Source: Armillaria gallica (Eukaryota; Basidiomycota; Agaricomycetes; Agaricales; Physalacriaceae). Taken from it: a stretch of 64,000 bases of DNA. The stretch's first letter is position 1, and each line of letters begins with the position of its first letter. The notes under the pieces are model-generated. The model saw only the letters and a program-made list of their open reading frames with translations. It had not been told where the DNA came from and did no database searches. The stretch lies in NCBI GenBank assembly GCA_037576215.1, contig JBANDB010000001.1, forward strand, positions 7,440,001 through 7,504,000, read 5' to 3'. Positions 1-11,755 of the stretch are shown here, in pieces. The position numbers and the translations under genes are program-made.

Positions 1-687
1 TTACAGCGACCGGTGACTAACACACACCAGTCGTTGATAGGCTTAACGCTCTTTTTCGTTTTAACTTCAAATGACTAAGCGCACTCGATACTGTGAATGA
101 AAGGCTCTTCGAATAGCAATTCCGCTTAATGGACCCTTGACTTCAGTTCCTTGGGATTCCAACGTCTTCGACAACGCTAGAGATTAGATACATATTCAAC
201 CGTGTTGAGTTGGTGTTGAGCGCTTTTTTGTCTTGTATCAGCACCATTCTAAGTTTCCTGCTAGAACTTCTTGGAAGGTCGCTGGCCAGCGGATCAAGGA
301 ACCTCATTGGAGCTGCAACTGGAAACTCGGGATCGATTCTGGTCCGTGCGTAGCATGTCTGCGTATTCGATTCATTCTTCTTATATTTGAAATTGACCTG
401 AGCTTGACAGACATTTCATGAGACCCAATCATGCCCCCGATATGATATCAGGCTCCTTCACAAAGACCTGTGGAAACAAGCGAGTATAGCGAATACGGCG
501 TGTCAAAGGATTGCAACGCGTAGATGGCGTGAGAACCATCATCACGTGCACTAGCAGACGCGTCCCTCTGATTTGAATTTTGGATTTGCCTTCCGAGTCC
601 CGACTTGTTGATAGGCTGTGAGCCCCTTTTCGTCTTTCTTCCACACCACCATCACCGCCTCTCCATCCCACCCGTCCGCAAGAAACC
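1..687. other. 5' flank of the left duplicated block
   Basis: This stretch precedes the first LRR-like gene. It is nearly identical to 45921-47195 once a solo LTR in the right copy is removed. A short frame at about 243-350 reads STILSFLLELLGRSLASGSR and is kept with few changes in the right copy (46746-46860). A CpG-poor version lies at about 40918-40975. It may be an upstream exon of the LRR-like gene, but I could not join it to the exon at 688. The block may extend beyond the left edge of the window. Confidence 0.5.
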
Positions 688-1955
688 ATGCCCAAAGTCG
701 ATATGAAGGGTGACACCGAAACTTCGTTCACGGTCAGCAACCAAGGAGAGATCAAAAAGCTGACCACGACCCTTATTGGGAGGGGTACCGGGAAGGATGT
801 AAAGGATCTGGTACGCGCTATTTCCTTCGGTTTATTCTTACTGATATACCTTTAGACAATGACCTTTTCGACGGCTGACCATCAAGAGAAGAGTAAACGA
901 AGTGAGCTCATCGCCGAACTATTAAAACGGCAGGTTTTCTCTTTACTGTGCGTCGAACATTTACTCAAATTTCGTCTGCAGGACGCCTAATCTTACTACC
1001 CTGAATCTCAACTTCGTGAGTGCCATCCATCCAACCATATCAGCCTGTATTTGACGCGTCGTTCCAGTCTGGCCACCTTGACACGTATTCGGATTGTCTT
1101 GGAGAGAAGCTTATGACTGCATTATGCTCGCTGAAGAGTCTTGAGAACTTTTCTCACAATGCTACGACATCTGCGCCCACGGAGTTCGGCCAGTACAGCT
1201 TGATGAAATTGGTACCATCTTGGCCGAACCTCCGGACTGTAAGCGTCGTCATATGTGTTCTCGAAAATTGTACTGAGAACGTCAACTAGCTCTATCTCGC
1301 TGGGGACACTAACGGCAGCGAAGACTGTTCAAAGATCCCTCCTGCGACGTGCACTAGAATCGGTAACCTTTGAGCACTGCATGTCCAATTTCGAAAAACT
1401 GGCACCAATGTTTGCTGGATCGGCGAATAGCCTCAAGAGCTTCGAGGCCTGGACGATGGGAATCAAAGAGGTACTCCGTCTCTTACCTTCCTCTGTATGC
1501 GCTGACTGTTCCTTGATATTTAGATCGACGCAGTCCTCCGGAACGTCCTATCCTCAATCGAGTCTATCCATATCTGAGGCTGCAATCACCCCTCGAAAGA
1601 CTTCATACTGGGTGAGCTCTCGAATGCGCCTCGCCTCCAGTCGATCAATCTCAACGGGGGCACCGATACCAGGGGAAGGACGCGCAAGGCTTTGGGCGAG
1701 GCTCTCAACCGGACAGACTCCTTCCCCGCTTTGAGAAGGTTGTCTTATCCTGGGGAGAGGGGGACGTACAAGACGGGAAGAGGTCAGAATGTACGGGTGC
1801 ATGAGTATGAGAATGTGGGCGCGAAGGAACTTGAGGCGGCTCCGAAGACGAAGGGTGTTTCTACCGAGCTTGTTTCGAGGGATTTGGAGTATAAGGTTGA
1901 GGGTGCTCAGCGGCGAGGAGGGTTCGCTGCTATGGGTAGGCGGGGGTATTGGTGA
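688..1955 (+). pseudogene. LRR-like gene, left copy A
   Basis: This is a multi-exon gene of an expanded local family. The ATG at 688 opens a 41-codon exon, then a 45-nt intron (811-855, GT-AG), then a 26-codon exon ending at 933. A later segment reads TPNLTTLNLNF (about 983-1015), a leucine-rich-repeat pattern, and the final exon reads APRLQSINLNG before a conserved C-terminus ending in GYW at 1955. The function is unknown; by analogy with fungal F-box/LRR proteins it may bind a partner protein, but no F-box was seen. An in-frame TGA at 1574-1576 interrupts the last exon where the other copies read CGA or GGA. The phase after the second intron does not join cleanly. Paralogues are at 6093, 47196, 52623 and, as a relic, 40750. 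Confidence 0.5.
811..855 (+). other. 45-nt intron in LRR-like gene
   Basis: GT at 811 and AG at 855 keep the frame between a 41-codon and a 26-codon exon. The same intron is recognisable in the right copy near 47320-47367. Its small size is typical of basidiomycete genes. Confidence 0.6.
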
Positions 1956-2320
1956 AACGAATAAATGTACTTATTGTAGGTGGAAGTCTCGCACCTCTGT
2001 CTCTTCTGTTATTCTTCGAGTTTATTGGTATTATTAATAAGTCCCTATATTAAATATACGCGCCATCAATCAAGGAGCGTCGTCCGTTTCGCCTTGCTTA
2101 AGGTTGTTCTAGTATCTCTAAAATGACTTGTACCCCTTCCATCCACCGTCCAGAAACCATCTCACGTCTACTTTCCCGCCGATCTGTTTATTGTCGATGA
2201 CACTATGCTGAGAATTAACCTCGACCTATTCTTCCCTTTAGCGAACCCAGAAATTAGAATTAACAGATGCAGTTATTTTCTGGTGTATAGCCGGTACCCA
2301 CTCGCGTTGCTCGCTTAACC
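1956..2320. other. Intergenic, LRR 3' flank to DUF4436 3' end
   Basis: No gene is seen. A segment around 2095-2160 (a TTAAGGTTGTTCTAGTATCT type motif) recurs after other LRR-like copies at about 48625 and 54062, so it belongs to the LRR 3' flank. The two flanking genes converge here. Confidence 0.5.
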
Positions 2321-3971
2321 TCAAGCCCGATTTGCACAGTCAAGATTAGCCAAAGGAATCTCACCAACGTTAGATGACTTTCGTCTCGTTGTCCGTATGC
2401 AAAATCGAGCACAGCAGTGTGCCATTATTTTGGTGGTGTTCCAAATGCGCCGAATAAACAACCACAACCCCTTCACTGCAGGCTCGCTGAGTATTCGTTC
2501 ATCAGACTGTTGATGAAGGCGCACCTAGTTCGTCCCAAGTGAAGGCCTTACGAGACGGATCATGTGGGTCAGTGAACGAAAATAAATGCCAACCATTGTC
2601 ACGGCCTAATCATACGACAATTAGTATTTGGACGAGAGAAAATCCATGCACGTACGCAAATCGACAGGAGGACGAGGCATGGTAGTAGCCCAGCAAAGTC
2701 TGCGCAGGAAACATAAGTCAAGTGATGGCCACCGATATTAAGCATGGCGTACCGAGTATATCACCTGGCGAAGTTCGTGCTTGAGTGAAGGCTCTGTCCC
2801 CTGTAGAGGAAGAGAACAACATACCAAATCCTTCTGGAGCCCCGGGCATGGTCGACCGTAGTTGGATAAAGGCGAATACAGTCCCGATTGGGACTACAAC
2901 GATCTCATTCCGTTGTCGGTAGCCGAAGACCACGGTTGTGATCATTATGAGGCAAATCATGAGAGTGACCATCCCTATCCATATAAAGAAGGCGTATGAG
3001 CACAGAAAATCCATGGAAGTATAAGAGGAAAACTGAACAGAATGTGACCATGATGACCAGACAGTACGCGATTACAAGGGTGCTGCGTTGGAGTTTTAGA
3101 TATAGATAGATGAATTTTTGTCCAAATATCATCTGCTGCAGCGAGGGGGTGAAGTTGTTTTGAGGTGTAATCTTAAGGTCGCTGAAAGAAGTTCTGTCGG
3201 ATTGCCAAATGATAAGGGAGAGAAACCTTACGCAATGAACCTAGAAGCTGAATCAAAGACTAGGGAGATAGACTTGTTCGTTGATGCCTCTCGAGCAAAT
3301 CCGTACCCTACAGCATAGTACTGGTCAAAAGGGTAGGACGTTAAAGTTCCGGGGCTGATCAGCTTGCTCCCAAAAAAAAGATTGTATGTTGGTTCGATGA
3401 TGAGCTTCGTGCTGAACCAGGTAACTTTGCTGTCCAGCGGACCATAGTTCGAATCGTTCATTGGAGATGCTAAATCGTTTCTCCATACGAAGATGGGGAC
3501 TTTAAATTCGTCGTTATTGGAGGGACCGTCGTCACGTCTGTCATCTGAGAGAGATAAATTCCTCCAATTGGAATATTTATATGACATGTTTCTCGAGGAT
3601 TATAGATAGAATATCTCACGGGCGAAAGAAGATATTAACTTCCGGGCAATCAACCCAGCAGGTATCGATAGCGACATTCCACTCCACGACCATAGTAGCT
3701 TTAGGAAGATCAGCTGAGATCAAGTCAGCGGAGAGAATGATCTTCCGTTCCCATGAGCGGCGCCTATCAAGGAGCTAGCGAGGAGTCTTACTGTTCTATT
3801 TGGGTCCGTCGAATCGGGTTCCGTGTCATACATAATCTCGTCACCGTCATTTTGACTGAGAGTGAGAGTAAGCAAAAAGGTTGGGACAATGATCAGGAAT
3901 GAGAGAGTGGTGACAAAACAACATGTAACCCTTGATGCACTTCGAGGGCTAGTCGTTTGCTCGGAAGACAT
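2321..3971 (-). pseudogene. DUF4436 membrane protein, left copy, frameshifted
   Basis: This is a multi-exon fungal DUF4436 gene of unknown function. Exon 1 (ATG at 3971) encodes a short N-terminus and a hydrophobic helix, then an NRTVRLLASSLIG stretch. Next come a WNV...CPEVNIFF segment and an exon with FVWRNDL and YPFDQYY (3228-3587). The following exons carry further membrane helices and the family hallmarks RQRNEIVVVPIGTVFAF and TMPGAPEGFG (about 2840-2930). A 63-nt intron (GTTCAG...ATAG, near 2970-3033) would join VTFW to MVTLMICLI. Compared with the right copy, the last exon has two extra bases near AVTMVGIYF (about 2590), which shifts the C-terminus. The protein is probably membrane-embedded. 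Other copies are at 10411+34777, 48841 and 60195. Confidence 0.75.
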
Positions 3972-4440
3972 GCTTTGGAGTATGTAATGAGCTGAGGAGA
4001 TTGAAGAAGATCACTTGTCAAAAGCAAGGCTTTATAGGTCCATGTCACGCAGTATGATGTAATGAAATGGCGCTTTATTTGTTACTGTTGAAGTATTTTT
4101 TGTTTAGATGGAAATAGTGTTATCGTCAACTGACACAGGGTATCGGGAAGGCCACACAGCGTGATGAGCAGACGTGTTCAACGGAAGGCACTGCATTAGT
4201 TCGTTTCATGCTTCCGGTACGATGGGTACGGCATTACGCTCTTACGCGGACTGTGATGCGAGTGCGAGGCTGATTGAGCTGTGAAATACCCGCTGAGATG
4301 CCGTGTTATACGTCGATAATACTGATATTGCAGGTGCTCCTAGCGCTTGAACACAGAATGAGTCAGACCAGCATCCCGGCAATGAACGAATTTTAGCGCA
4401 TCGCATATCGAGGGGAGATTTTCAGGTTGTGTTAAACCAG

Positions 4441-4592
4441 CAGTAGGGACTCCAGCATTTCACAGTGTTATCGATGGGGAAGATGAAGCCAGCGATAGCG
4501 CCCATCATTGAACCTTGTCGTGTCAGAAGTACGAGGGGAATAGATATGGTGAACGGGTGCGAGGAATGGCCGAGAGATAGAGCCCTTATCAT
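4441..4592 (-). CDS. Unassigned conserved hydrophobic exon, left copy
   Basis: A minus-strand frame from an ATG at 4592 encodes a hydrophobic stretch containing GSMMGAIAGFIFPIDNTVKCW. The right copy (50744-51094) keeps it almost unchanged, and a diverged relative lies at 62361-62552 behind another DUF4436 gene. The repeated position beside DUF4436 suggests an exon of a linked membrane-protein gene, but I cannot name it. The remaining exons were not resolved. Confidence 0.3.
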
Positions 4593-5137
4593 AAACCGGA
4601 GAGAGATGCGCTCGTAGAAGACAACGTATTTATGCGTCAGTGTCGAGCGCTAAGCTCTGGCACAATTAGCGGACTTTCAATGACAGCTGTACGCTGTATG
4701 GTCGAATTCACTGATTCCTGTGGTCCTCCCCGTAATCGCTGTACCCGGGAAGGTCTACATTGCGTCGGGCAGATAGTTATGGTATGCATCGAGTTGTCTT
4801 TGGTAAAGAACTGTTCCTATCCGAAGTACTGAAGGATGCCGCTGAAGTGCGGCATATGAAGACTATTTCCCCGTGTGTCGATTATCTGAATGGACGGGCG
4901 CAGGATGCAATGGTGCGGTAAGCTAGGATACCCGGGATATCTGATCGGATGAGACAGGGCATTTCTGATCCTGACTCTCTTTGCTGTGGTCCGTGGTCGA
5001 AGAGTGGTAGTAATGGGCTTCGAACGGTGATATCACCACTCGGGCTGTTCACGACAGGGCTTATTTGTGGTAGACTAATAGTTTACGATTAATATAAGGG
5101 TGGTATCTGTTGCGTTAGAACTTAGATTTAGTCCTAT
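4593..5137. other. Stretch without a clear gene
   Basis: This stretch is conserved with 51095-51615. It contains short frames only, including CpG-rich sequence near 4630-4830 that may hold an upstream exon of the hydrophobic gene on the minus strand. Nothing else was recognised. Confidence 0.4.
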
Positions 5138-5719
5138 GTGCATAGCCGGCTGGAAATCACTGAAGATACAAAAATCTCTTATCGAAACCTAAACGGATTT
5201 AGACCCTTGAAGGAGAAAAACATAGGAAAAATACGGCACTGTACTAGCGAGAGTATGCTGGATGAAGGTCCAACAAGCCGATGGTATCCTGCAAGTATCC
5301 TGTGGAGTTGCTATTCGGTTGGTAAGAAAGGCATGCCGAACTAGCCCTCATGTGTACATATATCCATTGGACGATTCCAGAATTTACGACGAGCTCGTCG
5401 ACGTTGAAGCCAAAGCCATCTGCCGGCCCGGGACCGACGTAAATTATAAAATGCACGTGGACCGCTTCATGTGAGGGTTTTCAAATTATTGGAATTTCAA
5501 TCTAGTGCAGGGCGAAATATCCCCTTGGACGTGTCGACGGGCGTCCTAGTGCACGAATCACCCACAATTAAACTGACGGAGATCCGCATGACCGCGACAT
5601 TTACCTCGTCTCAGTCTCAGCCTCCTCCTCTCATTGCGACAGCAGAGCTAGCTCGGAGTTTAGGCCCACAATTTTCGCCACAAGAATGCATTCGACCTAG
5701 GGATAGAGGACCAGTCTAA
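5138..5719 (+). CDS. Unassigned conserved ORFs, left copy
   Basis: Two plus-strand frames, conserved with 51616-51952 and about 51965-52200, may be exons of one gene. The first contains VYIYPLDDSRIYDELVDVEA and ends at a GTGAGG that could be a 5' splice site (about 5473). The second contains SSQSQPPPLIATAELARSLG and stops at 5719. The first frame is conserved with one substitution between the block copies, which argues for a gene. No family was recognised. Confidence 0.3.
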
Positions 5720-6092
5720 ACCAAATGTGAATAAGAAGGATACATCGAGGTATGCTGTGTCATCGCTATCCTGCTAAGTCGCCGTCGATAAGGTCAATAT
5801 ATATAGGTTCACTCGCGTACGTCAACAGTAGTCGACCCGAGGCGTCATTGCGGCTGGTATGGAGATCGGCGGCTAGCTGGTGTTGGCAAGATGCTTACAA
5901 AGAACCCCTCATCGGACGGTGATCGAGAAGAATGAGTTGATAATCGGGCTGAGTATCAAGAGATACAGACAGACACTTGGGGAGGATGTCAAGGAGTGTG
6001 ATTCCTTGAGCAAATATCGAATCCTCGCTTGATAGGGAGCACATCCACCGTCTTGGCTTGGTATGCGTGCGTGCGTCTCGCAACTATGATGG

Positions 6093-7156
6093 TGATGAGG
6101 TGAGCAAATCGCCGAACTACTAAAATGGCAAGTCTCCCTTTACTATAGGTCGTGTTTTTTACTCAGCTTCTTCTCCAGGACGCCCAATCTCACAGCCCTG
6201 AATCTCAACATCGTGAGTACCGTCCATTTGATCACATCAGCTAGTGTTTGACGCGTTGTTTCAGGCTGACCACCTTGACACGTATTCGGATTGTCTTGGA
6301 GAGAAGCTCATGAAAGCATTGTGCTCGCTGAAGAGTCATGAGAACTTTTCTCACAATGCCATGACATCTACGCGCACGATTTCGGCCAGTATAGCTTGAT
6401 GAATTGATGTCTTCTTGGCTTAACCTCCGAACTGTGAGTGTCATCATATATATTCTTGGAACGTGTACTGAGAATGTCGTCACGTAGCTATATCTGGCTG
6501 GAGATGCGAATGGCAGTGAAGACTGTTCAAAGATCCCTCCTGCGAGATGTGCACTAGAATCGGTCACCTTTGAGCGCTGCATGTCCAATTTCGAAAAACT
6601 GGCTCCCATGTTGCTGGGTCAGCGAACAGCCTCAAGAGTTTCGAGGCCTGGACAATGAGAATCAAAGAGGTATAATCACTCCCTAGCTTTCTTTCTGTAC
6701 ACGTTGACCGTTTGCCAATGTTAGATTGACGCAGTCCTCCGCAATGTCCTCCCGTCAATCGGGTCTATCCATATCGGAGGCTGCAATCACCCCTCGAAAA
6801 ACTTCATTCTGGGTGAGCTTTCGAATGTGCCTCGCCTCCAGTCTATCAACCTCAACGGGGACACCGATACTAGGGGAAGGACGCGCAAGGCTTTGGCCGA
6901 GGCACTCAACCAGGAAGATTATTTCCCCTCTTTGAGGAGGCTATCTTATCCCGGGGAAAGGGGGACGTACAAGACGGGAAGAGGGCGGAATGTTCGGGTC
7001 CACAAGTATGAGAATGTGGGCGCGAAGGGGCTGGAGGATGCTGCGAAGAAGAAGGGTGTTTTGGCGGAGCTGGTTTCGAGGGATTTGGAGTATAAGATTG
7101 AGAGTGCTCAGAGATGGGCGCAGTTCGCTGCTATGGGTAGGCAGGATTATTGGTGA
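6093..7156 (+). CDS. LRR-like gene, left copy B (5'-truncated)
   Basis: This is a second LRR-like copy. It lacks the ATG exon of copy A; homology starts near 6093 at the second exon. It keeps a TPNLTALNLNI repeat, the APRLQSINLNG final exon (6827 onward) and an intact C-terminus that stops at 7154-7156. The conserved position that reads TGA in copy A reads GGA here (about 6777). Its start is unknown, so it may be a 5'-truncated paralogue that is no longer expressed, or one with a different first exon. The right counterpart is at 52623-53912. Confidence 0.45.
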
Positions 7157-7285
7157 GGCGAATGGAAGTATTTATTGTACGGTGCAAATCTCCTACCCTC
7201 TCTCTCTTGTGTCATTCTTCGAATTTATTGGAATCATTATTCACTACCTATACTGCTAATATATGCGCCATGATTTCAGGAGTTG

Positions 7286-8160
7286 TTAGTCCGTCTCGCT
7301 TTGCTTAAAAATCCGAATATGCGTTAAGGTTACTAGACTAGAACCACGGTCAAACGACAAAGAGGCATTGCAGCGTACGATACCCAGGAACATAAGAGTC
7401 AGGATAGTTAGGCTAGAGGTCTTGAGGGTGAAGCTAAGTATAGGGACGACACGCAATGACAGGAGGACGTACCGTATCAATAGTTTGGTGATTTTCTTAC
7501 CTCGTTTATTCCTCTCTGGCCATCAAGGATGAGTTTGGAGTCTAAATGCGCCTCAGAGAGAGGAAACGTAGGTAGAAAAACACCTACCAGTGTTTTGACT
7601 TTCATCGTTGTATCCCTCCTAGTAGTGGGCCATGGTATCTTGATTTCTCCTACGTCGCTGAGATTACGGGGCCACTGCTTCAGGTACCGACTTGCGCCAC
7701 CGCTTTGGTGAACGGGTAGGACGTCGAGGTATCGGCGGTGGTATGGAGGACGAATAGGGATGGGCTCGTAGTGTAGGAAAAACTCAGAAAGCAGGCACAA
7801 AATGAAAGGGACGCTTCTGGTGTGGATTATAGTTCTCACGCCATTCACGCGTCGCGATTTGGCACAGCATTCTATACTCCGAGCTCGCTTCATGCTCGTT
7901 TCCACAGCGCTTTGTGAGGGAGTCTATACCGGCTTTCCTTCTCTTTCGATAGGAAGGCGTAAGAGAGCCCGGTGACGTATCAGCGTCATTATTGGTTCAC
8001 GATGTATTTTCACAAGGTCGCTTTAATTGTGACTACGAGTGCAGTGGTGAACAACCATAAGCTCAATAGCTCGATGCCGACCTTTGAACAGCTGCAGTTC
8101 CAAACCAGTCCTGGATCTGAGGACCAGCGACCTCGCCAAGTAATACTAGCTGGAGCATGA
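7286..8160 (-). CDS. Unassigned minus-strand multi-exon gene, left copy
   Basis: Several minus-strand frames here are conserved in the right copy (55600-56490). From upstream to downstream they are a hydrophobic stretch (ELLSLWLFTTALVVTIKATL, about 8020-8080), a segment around 7740-7900 containing IIHTRSVPFILCL, then EIKIPWPTTRRDTTMKVKTL (about 7580-7650), and a hydrophobic 3' exon with SSLTILTLMFL (7286-7480). A one-base length difference between copies (about 7850 versus 56180) changes the frame in one of them. The left copy is cut at about 7305, where about 1.5 kb present on the right is missing. It may be a membrane protein; I cannot name it. The plus-strand reading of 7972-8160 is also open and cannot be excluded. 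Confidence 0.3.
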
Positions 8161-8343
8161 GAACGACACCGGCAAGAGAAAAAAAGATAACACTATCTGT
8201 AATCATGGCAACCAGGCGCCGCTTGAAGGAATCAAACACAGAGAGAGATCCATCGTTTCTTGTGCGTCATAGTACGGACCGAAGCGGCTCGGCAAACTCC
8301 GTGCCGAACGTTATCAGCACCGAGCATCATTCGTTAATATGTC

Positions 8344-9758
8344 ATGCCTTCTACCTTCACCCAACATCATTGCCCAGACCCTACAGTCGATGGATCCGGT
8401 GAGGAGGGCTGGAAGTCGCTCCCAGATATAGTTGATGCCACTCTATACCCTAAATGGGTTGTCAATAACGACAAAGGAGCATATCTGGCGAGTTTTTCCT
8501 CAAGCTCCATTCATTTTTCTCATAGATTCATAGCCAGTCTATCAAACCGCTAGCATAGACCCGACTAAAGTTGCGAGGGCGGTCATTATCCTGCAGGGCA
8601 AAGCGAGTTATATTTCTGAATCAGAGACCGCTATTCCGCTAATGTCATCACATAGCAACGGGCTTGCTGGTCTGGTGCGTACCTACAACTGACATATGTT
8701 ATTATTCTGCTCATGTCCCTCATACAGATTGGAATGCGGCGAATAATGCACTTTCGAAGGCGACATACAATGACTCTACTATCAAACGAAGCCAGATATC
8801 CATTATGTGTCCAGTCTTCCTCACGGAGGCTGATCTCAGTGCGGGCGCTGCGCAGGATGGACAGCTCTTATGGGGGAAAACGAATTGGATTAGCGGAAGC
8901 CGCAATGTCGGCCCCGACTCTGTTACCAGAGTTAGCAGCTTTGACGTCCTTGATGCACTAGTCGCGTATTACATGGACAGAAAGCTGTATCCAAATCTAA
9001 AGGTGACGACTTTGTTTATCAGAGGAATTCCGTTACTTATTCTCAGGTCCTCGTCGTCGGGGGTCACTCTGCTGGTGGCCAAATGGCCCAGCGTTACGCA
9101 ATTCTGAGAACATCAACGGACGATGATGACAGGTTGCATTTCTGGATCGGTAATTCCTCTCTTCTCGGCGGTACGACAGAAGGAGCTAAGTTATTTGCAT
9201 ACAGCTAATCCTGGATCCCTTTGTTGGATAACGCCGAATCGCCCGATTCCAAACGACGGATGTGAAGGCGTAGATGCGTTCAAGTACGGACTGGAGTCAA
9301 ATTTCCCCGCATATGCGAGCAAGAATGCTCGTACTCTTGGAAGAGAGGGTATCGTCAAGAGATACCACAGCCGGACGCTTAATTACGCTTGGGGAATGGT
9401 AGGTGAAATAATATTTGCTCGAAGATCCCAATGACAAGTCCTTTTAGAAAGATGAAGGAAATGGAGACATCCGAGCTCAAGCGCAGGCGAGTAGCCGTGT
9501 TCGTTCGGGTCTCTTCATTTATAAACTGATACATTCATTGTAGACTCAAGGACGAAATCATCTAGAAAGGGGACGAAATTTCGTCGCGATGCTAGAAGAT
9601 ATGGGTGGTATACCCAAACTCACCACCGTTGACTGGGTGTCTGGAGTCAGCCATAACGGTGAAGGTATGATGGCGAGTGATGCAGGAATCGATAAAGTGG
9701 GTGTACTCCTTGAGCTCGTGACTATGACTGAAGAAGACTACAGCTGTTCCGGTACTGA
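8344..9758 (+). CDS. Alpha/beta-hydrolase fold protein, left copy
   Basis: This is a multi-exon gene for a fungal alpha/beta-hydrolase of unknown substrate. The proposed start is the ATG at 8344, conserved in the right copy. A later exon reads KVARAVIILQGK (about 8570), then DWNAANNALSKATY...CPVFLTEADLSAGA (about 8730-9000). A GT-AG intron (9004-9048) leads to the nucleophile elbow GGHSAGGQ (9058-9082). Another intron joins FWI to ANPGSLCWITPNRP. The next exon ends in LNYAWG, followed by DEGNGDIRAQAQA, TQGRNHLERG and a late histidine region, GVSHNGEGMM (about 9645), where the catalytic His is expected. It closes with KLFRY and TGA at 9756-9758. One early junction seems to use GC-AG or an alternative site (near 8484). 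No clear signal peptide was seen. Confidence 0.7.
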
Positions 9759-10410
9759 CGTCGAGCTATCGATCAAACCATAAACGGCACCGCCATTCTT
9801 GTTTAACACATTGTCTACCGTCTAATTGATATCACATCGGAATACTTACTTCCTTTCATCACGAGAGTTGTGTCTCGCCTTGATTTTCTCAGCTTTCATT
9901 CGTGTGAGCCAAAAGTTGAAGTGTTCGAACACAAAGTCTGCTCTGGTATGTCTCTTATCCCATACTCCGTCGTAGCTGTAGGCATCCTCTAGTTAGTGAA
10001 GGAGGGCAATAACCCGCGGACACTATCATATGCCAGATTCGCGGCCTCGTTGAATCTTGATGGGTGACTGTTAAGACCGATCGGTCCATGCTCTCTCTCT
10101 CTGAATTTCTAGCAACCGCAATAAGTCTTGTTCGGCATGGAACATGTGTATGTACTATCTCAAGAATATAACGCGACGCAGGCCTTTGTCCCGAGAACAG
10201 AGTACGAGTTGGCGCATATTGCGAGAGAAAAGCAGACTAAAGGCGCGACATGGCGGTAGAAATCCAGAGAAAGTACAGCTGAAGCCGAAAACGGTGCAAA
10301 TGTAGGTAGTCAGAAGATATAGGTACATAGGTTTTCAAGCAGTGATGTAAATTACTGTCCGTTCAGAATTCATGTCTATTCTTATTGTTCACTTCAGCGC
10401 AAGTCCGATG
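9759..10410. other. Intergenic with deletion relative to right block
   Basis: The sequence follows the right block up to about 9845, diverges, and rejoins at 10068 (right counterpart 59861). About 1.65 kb of the right block (58200-59860) is therefore missing or replaced. A short CT run lies at about 10088-10100. No gene was recognised. Confidence 0.45.
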
Positions 10411-10939
10411 TTAGCTGTCAAGATTGGCCGAGGGAATCTCAATAACATTCGACATTTTCCATAGGCTCGCTATCTGTATGCGAAGTCGACCACGTTGTGC
10501 ACACGCCTTGACAGTGTTCCAAACACCCCGGATATAAAAACGGAACACGCTCACTGCATAGTCGCTGAGTATTATTCATCGGATTGTTGATGAAAACGCA
10601 CCTAACTCGTCCCAGGTGAAGGTTTTACGAGACGGATCATGGGGGTCGGTGAATAGGTAGATGCCTACCATTGTCACGGCCTAACATATATGCGACACTT
10701 AAAATTTGGATGAGGGTACTCAGGGTAGTCAGTGAAACGCACACAGATCGACAGAAGGACGAGGCATGGTAGTAGCCCAACTAAATCTGTGTCGGAAAGA
10801 AGTAAGTCGGTTGTAGGGCACCGAGATGAAGCAGCGGGTACCGAGGACATCACCTAGAGTTGGGGCTTGAGTTAACGCCATGTAGTGGAAAATAATGGAC
10901 GTACCGAACCCGTCAGGAGCCCCAGGCATCGTGGATCGT
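10411..10939 (-). pseudogene. DUF4436 gene, C-terminal half only
   Basis: The minus strand encodes the end of a DUF4436 protein, from TMPGAPDGFG (about 10905-10930) to a C-terminus with GVWNTV and EIPSANLDS and a TAA at 10411-10413. The homology stops at 10939, where the 14-bp repeat begins. It matches the end of the gene at 60195-61892 best. The missing N-terminal half, in the same orientation and also closest to that gene, lies at 34777-35990. Confidence 0.65.
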
Positions 10940-10953
10940 TCCGAGTCCTGTGT
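10940..10953. repeat. 14-bp inverted repeat, left
   Basis: TCCGAGTCCTGTGT lies immediately inside the DUF4436 breakpoint. Its exact reverse complement is at 34763-34776. Confidence 0.6.
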
Positions 10954-11270
10954 ATACAGGCTCGGTCTTATGCGGTTTTTGGGGGAGGTCCTCGGTGGCG
11001 GTGCATTTTGGTTAAGTCGGTCTTTGCCGGCGCTTTGTCATCGTCTCCACGTGTGCGCAGGGTTCCGCTCTCGGCATCCTCTTTGTGGGTACCGGCAACC
11101 CCCGGTTCTGGACCGTGAGCTGAGTAAGCCTCTTTTTAGGGCTTCCGGCGGCAAATCACTTCCATATTTGTCTATGACCTTCCGCAGGACCTTTGAAGGA
11201 CCTGTAAAGTATATGTCCCACTGTTCTATGCTAAATAGTGTTCTATAGAGCAGCAATCATGTACAGTCAT
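10954..11270. other. CpG-rich left end of the island
   Basis: This stretch keeps many CpG dinucleotides, unlike the sequence from about 11.3 kb on. A minus-strand frame (11038-11256) contains YFTGPSKVLRKVIDKYGSDL; it was not recognised and may be a fragment of a mobile-element protein. Confidence 0.3.
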
Positions 11271-11273
11271 CAC

Positions 11274-11755
11274 CCACTCTTTTGAACATGCAAATTTGAT
11301 GAGGGTGTATAAAATCATGAACGTGGCCTGTCCATTCTTTTAAGGTCTCTATATAAAGTTTGTATATAAAAGATCATACTGTGTGACTTTGAAGCAAAAA
11401 TATGAAGATTTGCCTGTGCTAGAAATTTATTTTGCAAAACTGCACAAATTCCGGCTAATGATTCCTTTGAACACTGGTGTTTTTTTTTTTTTTGGGCTCT
11501 GCATTTATTAACTGCAACAAGTAAACCTACTACTAAGATGCGGTGGTCCTGGGATGGACCGCTCCACATTGTAAATCGTCGGGTGTCACTATGGGGGAAT
11601 GTGGAGTAAAGCAACGAACATATGTGCTTGGGTGGAGTATGTTAATGATGAGTATAAAAATAATGAAGTGCTCGAGTATCAGTAAGTAACAGTCAAGTAA
11701 GCTTGTTCCATGCTCGTAACGGCCTGTGTTGGGGTTTGTACCAAGACACCCTACA
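11274..11755 (-). pseudogene. LINE ORF1 (gag-like), downstream fragment
   Basis: On the minus strand the reading HHC at 21669-21680 continues across the LTR-element insertion into RVSWYKPQHRPLRAWN at about 11707-11750. This shows that the sequence left of the insertion belongs to the same gag-like gene. Past about 11690 the frame is broken by TGA and TAA. A further frame at 11315-11614 could not be assigned. A 15-base T run interrupts it near 11479. Confidence 0.5.
11751..11755. repeat. Target-site duplication CTACA, left
   Basis: CTACA immediately precedes the 5' LTR and is repeated exactly after the 3' LTR at 21664-21668. A 5-bp duplication is normal for Ty3/gypsy integrase. Confidence 0.9.
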
